Shown here: in pieces, positions 54,687 through 64,000 of the stretch
Layout: each line of letters opens with the position of its first letter
Position numbering within the stretch: position 1 is the stretch's first letter
Assembly (NCBI GenBank): GCA_033964015.1
Contig: CM066915.1
Coordinates: 13,680,372 to 13,744,371 of the forward strand
Source of the DNA: Scolanthus callimorphus
Lineage: Eukaryota > Cnidaria > Anthozoa > Actiniaria > Edwardsiidae
Direction of reading: 5' to 3'
DNA: 64,000 nucleotides
Position numbers and translations under genes: made by a program
The notes under the pieces: generated by a model
What the model saw: only the letters and a program-made list of their open reading frames with translations
Databases searched by the model: none
What the model was told of the DNA's origin: nothing

Positions 54687-57030
54687 AGCAGAATGGGCGA
54701 CGGCTGTAAACGCCATTCACCGACACAAGTTTCTTGCACCAGAGCTGCTAAACCTTGTTGAGAGAGAAGTCGGACGAGAATTTGCACAGTATAGCAAAAG
54801 TGACAGTTGCCTGAAGGAATGCTCCCCAGATGAACTTAGAGTATTCTCGAACAAAACACTATGCGAAGAAGTTCGAGTTTTTTGTCCCTCTTTTATGCAG
54901 CTATTGGTGGTGCTTGCGATATGCGTGCGTCCTCTGACAAGAGCGATGTTCATCGCACCAATGCTTTAGCTTTGGCTACTTCTGCACTGGCTCGTTGCAG
55001 AAATCCGACTATGTCTGCAGTTGCATACAGGATCTCTTCGCTCCTCTATCACAGCGGTGTGGATTCTAGAGGCCTGACACGCCTCAACAATCTGGGTGTG
55101 TGCATGTCACCTAAGAGGGTGATCTCCTTGCAAGAGAAAATGGCTGACAACTTTGACTATAAAGTTGAGAGGTGGAAAAAAGAGATAGAAGAAAACAGAA
55201 GTGCGATGCATTTCCTTGAAGAAGTCATAATGGAGCAATCACCAAAAAGGGAACCAGATGACATGGAATTGGAAGTTGCTATTGACTTAACTGAGAGCTG
55301 TGTTGAAACAACTCCATTCTACAACATCGATGTCTATCAGACTGCCTTGACACGGGTGAAGCCTACTAATGTCGCAGAGGTCCCAGAGGACAAGTTACAG
55401 AACACCATCGAAACATTGAGGAGTGAGAGTCTGCCCTTTTACAAGTAAGTTGTCCCTCCCATCTGGTCCAGGATTTTGCCAAAGGGGCTAGGCACATGCA
55501 GGCCATTCATTATAATGCATATTTATATTCGTAGCCTTGGTAGCAAGCACAAAGAGATAATGAAAAGGCACTACACTCTTCCCTCATTCCCCTCTCCTTT
55601 TGCACTTGCATGCATGCTACATATTTCCCTATATTTCATTTTCTGTTCTTGCACTTTGTTTCATTAGCCTTGGTAAATGGACAGGCCATAGCCAGGGAGG
55701 GCGTGGTCCCCTTTTGGACATAAAATCAGAAAATTTGCAACTAAAAGGCCTCCCCCCAGCAAAACCTGGCTATGACACTGCAGGATAAGAGCAACCTGTC
55801 CTGGTTATTGGTTTGTTTGACCCCATGTGCATCTTGTATCACAGTCAATAATTGTTCTTTCTAGGCCTATGGTTTATATATTATTTTAAAAAACTTTTTG
55901 GAAGTTATGTAGATTGTATTCCCTTTTACAAAAATAAATGACAGTGCCCGAATGCAAATTTCTTCCCCTGAGATAAATTCACATGTAAATTTTCTTAATA
56001 ATTATATTTGTTTAGGATTGTGGCTGACAATATTGATCACAATATTACTGCAAGGGTACAAACAAAAGGGCATCATAATAGATCCCTTCATTGGACACAT
56101 CAGTTTGCTATAAGGGACAAGGTGGTGGAACCCAAGCTAGAGCAAGTTCACCCACAGAAGTCAGTTGCAGATCTTGAACTTGGGGAACTTCTCCCAAATA
56201 AAGATGTCCAAGAAAACTTGGTTTGGCATTGGGCAGCATTGGTAAGCAGAGTTATAACCAAGTATCTACCAGCATTCAGGAACCTCCAGTCTGTTGTGAT
56301 TTGGCATATATCACACAAGTACTCAAAAGAAATGGCAACAAAGTCTAAACTAGTAAATACCTTTCACATAAAAGATGGGTTTACCCCAACCCCAGATGGG
56401 TTTACCTCAACCCTCCAGCAATCTAACACTTTTTGTTGTAATTTGGACTCTGACCTAACAGTGCAACATAACAGGATATCCAGATTTCACCTCCCTCTCC
56501 TTCAGAATTTCCAAATGTTTATCACATTATAGAAAACAAAGAACACTTTTTAATTCAACTTTATTCAGATCTTAGGTCAATTCAAAATGCTAGGTACAGA
56601 TATTTTTTTATTAAGCTTCCTTGAAAAACAGAGTGGTGTGTCCATGATTGTTTTTTTTAATTCCATTCTAAAGCAAATTTGAGGCTGGCAAATTATTGTA
56701 TCCTAGTGTGAGTGCAATATTATTATCACTTTGAAAGTTTTTGTTTTTTACTATTATGTCGCATTCAATTTTGTGATTTTAGACTTCACTGGGTATGGAG
56801 TTTAGGAACCCAAATGTTGCAGCAGAAATGGCAGAGGTTTTGAAGTCACACAAAAGCAAGTGTTTAAACACTTGTGGTATAAAAACAATAGGAAGGTCAT
56901 CAGAGGTGATTTTGTCAACTGAATTTGAAAATCATGGCCAGAAACCAAAACAATTTTGGATCTTACGTTTTTCGAAGAATGACCGCAGAAGAGAGAGCTG
57001 TCCATATGCACCACGAAATGCTGTGACATT
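54687..57030 (+). pseudogene. DUF6589-like gene remnant, three exons
   Basis: Exon 1 (about 54687-55444) has NALALATSALARCRNPTMSA, YRISSLLYHSGVDSRGLTRL and NNLGVCMSPKRVI, with a frame break near 54900. Exon 2 (56016-56352) reads IVADNIDHNITARVQTKGHH and NRSLHWTHQFAIRDKV. Exon 3 (from 56783) starts TSLGMEFRNPNVAAEMAEVL. Junctions AA|GTAAGT, TTTAG, CTA|GTAAAT and TTTTAG keep phase. The order matches the DUF6589-type proteins as I remember them: G-D/A-D-N-x-D near an H-W-x-x-x-x-A-x-x-D-R block. These proteins are widespread and repetitive in cnidarians, their function is unknown, and a mobile-element origin is likely. Exon 3 then degenerates. Confidence 0.55.
55447..56015. other. Intron of the DUF6589-like gene
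   Basis: AT-rich sequence with a short segment duplicated in part (AGCCTTGGTA at about 55534 and 55667). No gene. Confidence 0.5.
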
Positions 57031-57541
57031 TTTCCTTGCTTGTTTCTTTCTCTTTGATTCTTGCTGCCTGTAACATTGATTGATAAAGGAATAAAAACTC
57101 TGTGTCTGACTCGCCTGGCAAATGTTCTGGGAATAATAAAATAATGCCTGGAACGTTCAAACTTTTACATAAGCTTATATTATATTTATGCAAATAAATG
57201 AATATGCATAAAAATTAATTGATTTAAGCTTATAGATAGAGCTCACTGCTATTTTCTTATAACCTCACTCAAGGTGCAAGATTAGTCTATAATTAGTGAG
57301 AATTATAGGAAATGAAATTCCCATCCCCTTAAAACACGAACTGCCCTATGTGCTTCCACAAGCCGATTTCATATTTTTTGGAACGCTTACGAAAGCTTAT
57401 TTTAACTTAAGCCGTAAATTCATATATCGCGGCCTTTATACAGCCATGAACCAATCGTTTTTACCTTAACCCAGACCATGTACACACGGTATGAGACTCG
57501 TCAACGACACAAGCAAGCAATCGATTCCTGAACGAAGAGTT
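57031..57541. other. Non-coding stretch
   Basis: AT-rich DNA with no recognisable exon or repeat pattern. Confidence 0.5.
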
Positions 57542-57775
57542 TCACTTCATGAAGCCAAGAAACTTTTCGTGCGTTGCAGACTCAGCGGACGCAAAAAGAA
57601 CATTACATTTAGAGCTTTCAATCTCTTCGACAGTGTCCAGCAATGCTGACAGGTCTCTCGCGGTCAATCCCATTTCTTGTGCCTCCTGCATTTGATCTGT
57701 TATTATGCCTTGCAGAGGACAAACGACAAGGACAGCTCCATCTTCGCCTCGCACTTTAGACATAACAGCCAGCAT
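57542..57775 (-). pseudogene. Orphan exon of a RecQ-like helicase
   Basis: The minus-strand frame after acceptor GTTTTTCAG reads VRGEDGAVLVVCPLQGIITD and QMQEAQEMGLTARDL, which matches helicase motif Ia of RecQ-like proteins (P-L-x-x-L-x-x-D-Q). Near its end NVLFASAESATHEKFLG corresponds to the next strand (V-x-x-x-S-P-E). The frame then hits TGA. No other RecQ motifs (Walker A, DEAH) lie nearby on the minus strand; the gypsy element's LTR begins 25 bp upstream. It is probably a fragment or an exon separated by the insertion. Confidence 0.5.
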
Positions 57776-57799
57776 CTGAAAAACGTTACACGTCCGAAA

Positions 57800-58005
57800 T
57801 GTTCAAAATTCGGAACGACTCCACTGTTCAGAACAAGCTGTTTAATCTCCAATATATTCGACCCTACCGTTCACTAGTACACGTTTTTCTCAACTTTTCC
57901 TCTCTCCTGTTAAACCAGGTCCGGTTACATATACACCGTAATTTGATAACAACTCTTACATAACAAGACACGCATCCGGCGTGAGTGTAAATTCAATACC
58001 TCACA
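57800..58005 (-). repeat. Putative 3' LTR of the MYND-gypsy element (206 bp)
   Basis: On the minus strand the sequence AAAAGCAGGGGAGAG, a purine-rich tract, is followed by TGTGAGGTATTGAATTTACA. The LTR would end GAATTTTGAACA, so the ends are TG...CA. The second LTR would lie beyond the window, so the length is not confirmed. Confidence 0.5.
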
Positions 58006-58362
58006 CTCTCCCCTGCTTTTAAAAGCCAGCACTATCTGTGAGTTCTTGTTCCACGTATAGAAAACTAGACCATGCGCGCATCTCTGTTGGTGGTAGGTGG
58101 GGTGATCAGTCCCACCTGGTCCATCCCTAATGCCGCTTTCCTACCTAGCTATCCCGACGGTTAACCTCAAACATCTCATCCGCCTTCTTGTGGTAACAGG
58201 TGCTATTACACCTCTGTTGCATTGTGCTGAGCACATTTACACGAATTGGGAAATAATACAAACTTGCCTAAATTTTTTTAAGTATACAATAACAATTAAG
58301 CAAAATAATGTCTCTCAGTGTTCATTAAATGTTCTATAAAATCAGCGAAAATGAATATGATC

Positions 58363-60927
58363 CTATATACGTCGATATGCTGGATGATATGGCGCCTGCC
58401 ACGCTGGTTGATATGGAACCTGCCAGGGAATCATGAAGAATGGCTGTGTGTTATAGTGCCACGGCGTGAAGACTGAGGGTGTAGAATTTGCATACCCCTG
58501 ATCGTATTCTGATGGATGCATAGCTTGGACGAGCACTTGATTCCCATACCCGTCATATCCTAACCGAACAGGTGGTGCTCGCACACGTCGAGGACGGCCA
58601 GCCTGTTCTGGTTCCTCTTCACCATCGTCTATCGCCGATCCATGTCCCACATCGTAAACATCTGCTGGTTCCTCATTTGGAGTCTCATCGCCATCTGCAG
58701 GATCTATGACAAGTGCTGCTTCACCCTCGTCCTCTGCTATGGCGCTCTCCTCACTGACACTCCCAGCATCGCCATCTGCAGGTGCTATGACAAGTGCTGC
58801 TTCACCCTCGTCCTCTGCTATGGCGCTCTCCTCACTGACACTCCCAGCTGTACTCCCCCCTCCCTCAACAGCTCCTTGACGTGGGACCACCTCGATGAGT
58901 CCGCCTGAGTCGTCAGTGTCGCTGCTCTCCGTGCTGCTTTCTGTCATCCCCGCAGGTTGCCTTCGAGTACGCATGCGCCTCCTACGTGCTGGTGGTTTGC
59001 GAGCGGGTGCTGCATCCTGGAGGTACTCACAAGGGAAAAGCAAGTTCCGATGTAGTACCCGTTCCTTGCCAGTCTGGTCCTCACGCTTCACAACATACAC
59101 TGGTCCCCCCTCCTTGCGACTTACCACCACATGTACAGTATCTTCCCAGTGTGCGCGTAGTTTTCCTGGCCCGCCGCGTGGGGTCAGGTTACGAACGAGG
59201 ACTCTGTCCCCTGGTTTAAGTTCCGTAAAGTTCAGACGCCGTTCGTAGTTCTTCTTCCCCCGTGCATTAGACCGATCCGCATGTTCTCTCGCAATCTTAT
59301 AAGCCTCGTGCATACTCGTTGCCCATTTCTTGACGTAATCTTTATAGTTGCTTGGTTCTTGTACACCAGTTCCTAGTACCAGGTCAACAGGTAGTCGCGG
59401 AGCTCTGCCGAACAACAAGTGGAAGGGAGCAAACCCAGTGGCGTCACAGGGCGTACAGTTATAAGCATGTACGACTTTATTCACGTAATCTTTCCACTTG
59501 TTCTTTTTGTCTTCCGGTAAAGTACGCAGCATCGCTAATAACGTTTGATTAAACCGTTCCACCTGTCCGTTCCCTTGCGGGTGGTAAGGGGTTGTCCTAG
59601 AATGCCTCACGCCACTCAAGTTCTCCAACTGCTTAAACAAGTCATTTTCAAATTCTCTTCCTTGGTCGTGCAAAATCCGCGCAGGGAAACCAAATCGTGG
59701 GATAAGATCATTAAAGATCTTGTCCGCGGCTGTTGTACCGGACTTGTTCTTTGTAGGATAAGCTTGCGCAAAGCGTGTGAAGTGGTCGACTATGACCAAT
59801 ATGTATTCGTATCCTCCCGCGCATTTCTCTAGATGGACATAGTCAATCGAGATAAGCTCAAACGGTGTTGTAGACTGTATGTGCTGCATTGGAGCTCGCG
59901 TAGGAATATGAGGACGACGTTGCTTTAAGCAAGCGCAAACGTTGGTAACAAAGTGCGTTATGTCCTGCTGCATCCCTGGCCAGTAGAAACGTTCGCGCGC
60001 TAACTGAATCACTCTATCCGCACTCAAGTGACCCATCTCTTGGTGTAGCTCCCTATATACCAACGACTTCTTGCTAGCCGGAAGAACGAGTTGCAACCGA
60101 TTTGCACTCCGTCGCCTTAGTAATCCATCATCTCCTATTTCCAATCTGTTCCACTCGCGAACTAAAGCTCGCACGCCACGCGCCTCTCCCCGTAGCTGTC
60201 TACGAGAGGGGCGGGCCCCCTCGCGTTTGAATGCTAGCGTTCGGCTAATGCTCGGGTCTAACCGCTGCGCGCGCATGAGTTCGTCAATGTCTACTTTAAC
60301 ACCGTCCATACCCATCAACGAGGTCTCAAAAACATCAGCATCATCACTGATCGACGTTACCCATACAGTATCTCCATTATCCAAGGCATGAATCCCAGCA
60401 AACGTCGCGCTTATCTCATCTTGGTTTGTTGTGTTTGGATATCGACTTTCAAGCTGTGTGATGTCTAACGGCATACGACTTAAGGTGTCCGCAACAGTGT
60501 TCAACCGTCCTGGTTGATATTTAACAGTGAAATTAAAGTCTGCCAATTCGCCTACCCATCTATGTCCGGTGGCGTTGAGCTTGGCGGTAGAGAGCACGTA
60601 AGTCAAGGGATTATTATCTGTGAATACTGTAAAGTGTGGCGCATAGAAAAGATAGTCGCGGAAATGCTCGCACACCGCCCATTTTAGTGCAAGAAACTCT
60701 AGTTTTCCTGAGTGCAAATGATAATTTTGCTCAGCAGGAGATAGAGTGCGTGACGCATACCCAATCGGTTTCAATTTGTTATCCTGTTCTTGATAAAGAG
60801 CTGCGCCAAGTCCATCATTAGAAGCGTCTGTAAATAACACATAAGGTTTAGTCCAATCAGGATACGCCAGGACCGGAGGTGACGTAAGTGAATCAATTAG
60901 ACTGCCCGCTGGTGTTTCTCTTCCCAC
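58363..60927 (-). pseudogene. RNase H and integrase part of the MYND-gypsy pol
   Basis: An 854-codon frame starts just after a frameshift. [20 protein letters not shown] and [15 protein letters not shown] begin RNase H, which runs to [20 protein letters not shown]. The integrase zinc module follows ([30 protein letters not shown], then a C-x-C cluster CACLKQRR). The DDE core is [40 protein letters not shown] and [31 protein letters not shown] and [10 protein letters not shown] stretch forms the chromatin-type end. The acidic C-terminal tail contains two tandem 27-residue copies starting [20 protein letters not shown]. Confidence 0.9.
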
Positions 60928-63045
60928 GTGATCTTTGTCGCCGAACTCAGACCACCCTTACTGGATGCAGACGTATCACGTGGTACTTGTGTTAGCTCAA
61001 ATAGACATTTAGCCGTTCTTGAAAAGTTCGGGATATATTGTCTATGATAACCTAACAGACCTAGCAACCTGCGCACCTCACCGACTGTGTGCGGGCGGCT
61101 GTCCTTTAAAGCAATGACTGCCTTTGTGTTCAGGGGGTCAGGGTGATGACCTTCGGATGTGACAACGCGACCCAAACACGTGACTTCGTGTTGGAAAAGA
61201 CGGCATTTGCGTGGCTTTAGCTTGACTCCATTTTCCCTTAGTCGCCGCAAAACTGCCCGAACATGATCTAAGTGTTCCTCAAATGTTTTACTAAACACGA
61301 TGACATCATCTAAATAGGGTACACATATTTCGTCCCTTAGACCAGCTAAACAGTTTTCCATAAATCTTTGATACTCGGGAACCGCATTTTTTAGACCAAA
61401 TGGAATCCTGACCCACTCCTGCAGGCCCCAGGGACTTACAAACGCAGTGAGATGGCGTGACTCTGGGTGTATAAATCCCTGGTGATACGCCTTGCTCTGA
61501 TCTAGCATGCTGAACCATTGGTTACCTCCTAAATGATCTAGTATCTCCTGTACTCGCGGCAGAGGGTGTCGGTCAGACACGGTCTTGCTGTTTAAAGCGC
61601 GAAAATCCGTGCACAGTCTTAAATCTCCGTCTTTTTTTCTCACACAGACCAAAGCAGACGAGTAAGGCGAGCGTGACGGCTGGATCCAACCTCTGTGTTT
61701 TAGATCTTCAATGTAGTTTTTAACTTCCTGATAGAGTGGTTTCGGAATCCTTGAATAATGCATTTGCACCGGCTTGTTATCTTCTAAGTTAATCTTCATT
61801 TGGAAGTCTGGAATACATCCGATATCCGAGTCGTCCTTGCAAAATGAATCCACTTCTTTATTCAACATTTGTATAGCCAGGTCACGCTGACTTCCGGTCA
61901 AACCACTCAAGTCTATGTCACGCAACGATCCAATTAACAGATCTCCATGGTGTTTATTTACTTCCGGTAAATCCCCCGTGCCTACTTCCGTTGTCTGAGC
62001 CACATGCGGTGTCTGAGCCACATCCGGTGTATCTGGCGTATCAATTAAAAGAACATTAACAGAACGCACGAGATAAAGCTTGCCAAGCACAGTTCTACCC
62101 TTCAATAAAATATCATGTCCAGTGTTATTGACAACTTCCACTTCCACGCGGCTTGAATTGCCACACTGTAACTGCACCAAAGTCTCAGTAATTTCTAAGC
62201 CCGAAGGCCAGTTCCTAAGCAAGTCCGGCTCAAACAAGGCGGGTGTTTTTCTATCAATCTCACCCGAATTAGCCCGACAGCTTACGTGTGTAGAGCTATT
62301 TTTTCTTATCACAACATCCGCCTTTGTTGTTTTGAGTTCACATAGCTCGGATTTCTTAGGTGTCTGGATGAAGTTAACAAGTTGCGGGATATTATCCCCT
62401 AATCCATGTAAACTAGCCTCCAAAGCAGCGTTTAACGCATCCTTCTCTTTACTGTCCTCTCGATTATAGCCTTTCACGAACTCATCAATTACATTGTATC
62501 CAATGATAGGTATATCCATAGTTTGTTTTGAGACTAGAAAGGGAACTAAAACTTCATGACTGTCTGGAGTGTTCCCGAGTTTGACACGCATTTCTACCCA
62601 GCCTTCGAACGGTATCTTTGTACCATTAGCTGCGCGCAAATCTAGATTCGCATCTCCAATAAGCTCTGCTAATTTCCTCCTCGGACGTCCCGGAAAGTAG
62701 GTGTCTAGAAAACTCGTTGTCACTACCGAAACTTGAGCGCCCGTATCCCACAGAGCCTCCACTTTCACATCATCAAAACAACAGTTAACTGTGCACTTAC
62801 TACCAACTAGCTTCCCTAACTCTGTCCTCTCCTTGACGGTCAAATGTGTAACAAAGAAATCTGCTTCCATAGTTTTCTTTTGATCCGTCTCTCGCAGTTC
62901 TTTTATCGCCTTACACAGGGGTTTGTGGTCTCCCCAGTGTAGTCTTTGACAGCTCGCTGAACAATAATACACAGATTCCCAGCCCACGCAGCGGCGTACA
63001 TTGCTTTGTGCTGTGCAGAAGGTACAACTTCGGGGGACTCGATAT
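60897..63045 (-). pseudogene. MYND finger, protease and RT part of the MYND-gypsy pol
   Basis: The frame opens near 63045, seven bases after the gag stop. [20 protein letters not shown] and [20 protein letters not shown] form a MYND-type finger (C-x2-C ... Y-C-x3-C ... H-W-x2-H-K-x2-C) with one of the usual cysteines replaced. Protease follows ([17 protein letters not shown]). RT has [53 protein letters not shown] (motif A, unusual D-Q-S) and [18 protein letters not shown] (YLDD). No ATG precedes the finger, so its translation needs frameshift or read-through from gag. The frame ends at 60897. Confidence 0.85.
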
Positions 63046-63051
63046 TACCCG

Positions 63052-63857
63052 CTACTGCCTGTCCCGTGGTCGTAGCGGAGCCCCGTTTCCCTCAATGCTA
63101 GCCTTACATCCACGAGCGAAATGGTCCTCAGACCCGCACTTGAAACAGTGCGAGCACCTATCTAACTTCGCTTCCTCGCACTTGGTACATAATAATTTCT
63201 TGGGTTTTCTCGATTCTTGCTGATGTTGTTCAAGCTTAGAAACAGTTCCATTCTCCACCCTAGCCTTAAGAGCCGCCAGCTCTGCCTGAATAGCCTCAAG
63301 AGTCTCCTTAAGGTTAAACTGGCTTTGCTTTGCTTTCTTAGGCTCCCCTTGGTCTTCTCCTAGCGACTCCGCTGTCAGGGCGCCCGCTAATACAGAACCA
63401 GGCTTAGAGCGGGACCGCGACCCCAGCTTGATCTGTCTTTCGCTCTCAACGGACACAATTTTGTTCAACGTGCCCATCAGTTCCTCGTCTGTAATTCCCT
63501 CTGTCTGTAAAGCCCCGCGCAGCTTTGTCCGTACTGTTTCCTCTCTTAGCCCCGTTTCCACTGCGTGGAGGAATAAAGAATGTACGAGCGCTGGCTCGTA
63601 ACGCATCACTGCGTCCGCCGCCTTTGAGGAAAATAATATTCTCTCTCTCAGCGAGAGCGCCCGAAGCAAGAAATCTTGGGGACTTTCCCGCGGCGTTTGG
63701 GTCAAAGTTGTTAGCTCCTGGTAGAGTTCTGTCCCCGTCTTCTCCTGGTAATGAGCCCGTAGAATTTGCCGGAGTTTCGGCAGCGTAAGGTCCCCGATAA
63801 TTTCTAGGTAACCTTTGAGTTTCGAGCCGGGACTGATCGCCCGTATCACTACTGGAA
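63052..63857 (-). pseudogene. Gag of the MYND-gypsy element, N terminus missing
   Basis: About 268 codons open after a stop at the CATATG-rich border. LEIIGDLTLPKLRQILRAHY and YQELTTLTQTPRESPQDFLL resemble the capsid region of Ty3/gypsy gags, with FSSKAADAVMRYEPALVHSL next. A Ser/Arg-Lys linker and coiled-coil precede CSHCFKCGSEDHFARGC, a C-x2-C-x4-H-x4-C knuckle. The frame ends at TAG 63052. The upstream part is either interrupted by an insertion or beyond the window. Confidence 0.8.
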
Positions 63858-64000
63858 ATCAAACATATGACAAGCATATGAATTTTATATGACAAACATA
63901 TGAAATGTCATATGTTATTCACACAGTATTCACATGTTATTCATATATTTGTAATATGGTTGTCATATGTCTGCTACATTTTTCAAACATATGAACGTGT
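63858..64000. repeat. CATATG-rich AT sequence at the gag border
   Basis: CATATG occurs about seven times in 143 bp, often as ACATATGA or TCATATGT. The gag reading frame stops right at its edge. It looks like the end of a small inserted repeat or MITE that continues outside the window. Confidence 0.5.

Larger units (their letters stand above)
57800..63857 (-). mobile_element. Ty3/gypsy retrotransposon with a MYND finger, minus strand
   Basis: Minus-strand order is gag (from 63857), MYND-type zinc finger, protease, RT, RNase H, integrase, an acidic repeat-rich tail and a putative 3' LTR. RT before integrase is the standard Ty3/gypsy order. Gag is cut at its 5' side by CATATG-rich sequence at the window edge. 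One frameshift separates RT from RNase H near 60905-60927. Otherwise coding frames are long, so the copy is fairly young. Confidence 0.85.

Noticed and set aside
58642..59832. Plus-strand frames of 66-117 codons
   Set aside because: They are antisense to the integrase and acidic tail of the minus-strand gypsy pol.
60897..60927. Programmed frameshift between RT and RNase H of the gypsy element
   Set aside because: No slippery heptamer or pseudoknot is obvious and Ty3/gypsy elements do not normally shift here; a mutational indel is more likely.

Overview
The window is animal (metazoan) nuclear DNA, most likely from an anthozoan cnidarian such as a stony coral or sea anemone. This rests on short GT-AG exons in large AT-rich introns, a metazoan-type Dicer gene, and a mix of mobile elements typical of cnidarian genomes: Penelope-like elements with GIY-YIG endonuclease, a tyrosine-recombinase retrotransposon, Ty3/gypsy elements, MITEs and a tRNA-derived SINE. 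Only the broad assignment is firm; the species is inference.

The one clearly functional host gene is Dicer on the + strand (5732-31770). Fourteen exons with matching splice phases encode 1,312 residues up to the stop codon: helicase linker, helicase C domain, dimerisation domain, platform/PAZ, RNase IIIa, RNase IIIb and dsRBD. The N-terminal DExH half was not found and probably lies upstream of the window. The intron after the first visible exon is about 15.3 kb. It holds foldback elements and MITEs (6.6-12.0 kb), a fukutin/LicD-like pseudogene cut by a MITE (12.2-14.2 kb), and a Penelope-like remnant (15.8-18.5 kb) that itself carries a Mutator-like insertion. Two Dicer features stand out. 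The exon 12/intron junction is tandemly repeated about six times (30276-30520). A 251-bp piece of the next exon-intron junction also reappears inside a Penelope-like element 3.7 kb downstream (34266-34516).

Downstream of Dicer the DNA is mobile-element territory. In order it contains: a Penelope-like element (33.0-35.6 kb); a tandem array built on a TGACGTCATCGAT palindrome (35.6-35.9 kb); a minus-strand gag-like frameshifted gene between 186-bp direct repeats (37.0-38.2 kb); and a Gmr1-like Ty3/gypsy element with integrase upstream of reverse transcriptase (38.9-42.9 kb). Next comes an unidentified multi-exon transposon-like gene (43.9-52.5 kb), split by a 5'-truncated Ngaro/DIRS-type element (44.3-48.55 kb) that is flanked by a 180-bp duplication of that gene. 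Several inverted-repeat elements follow (52.8-54.4 kb), then a DUF6589-like gene remnant (54.7-57.0 kb), an orphan RecQ-like helicase exon (57.5-57.8 kb), and a nearly complete minus-strand Ty3/gypsy element with a MYND-type zinc finger at the start of pol (57.8-63.86 kb).

Apart from Dicer, almost every coding region carries frameshifts or truncations and is best read as mobile-element coding capacity or its remains. Nested insertions give a relative order of events: the MULE-like element is younger than the first Penelope-like element, the Ngaro-like element is younger than the unidentified gene it splits, and the Dicer fragment is younger than the second Penelope-like element. No RNA genes, CRISPR arrays or bacterial-type operons were seen.
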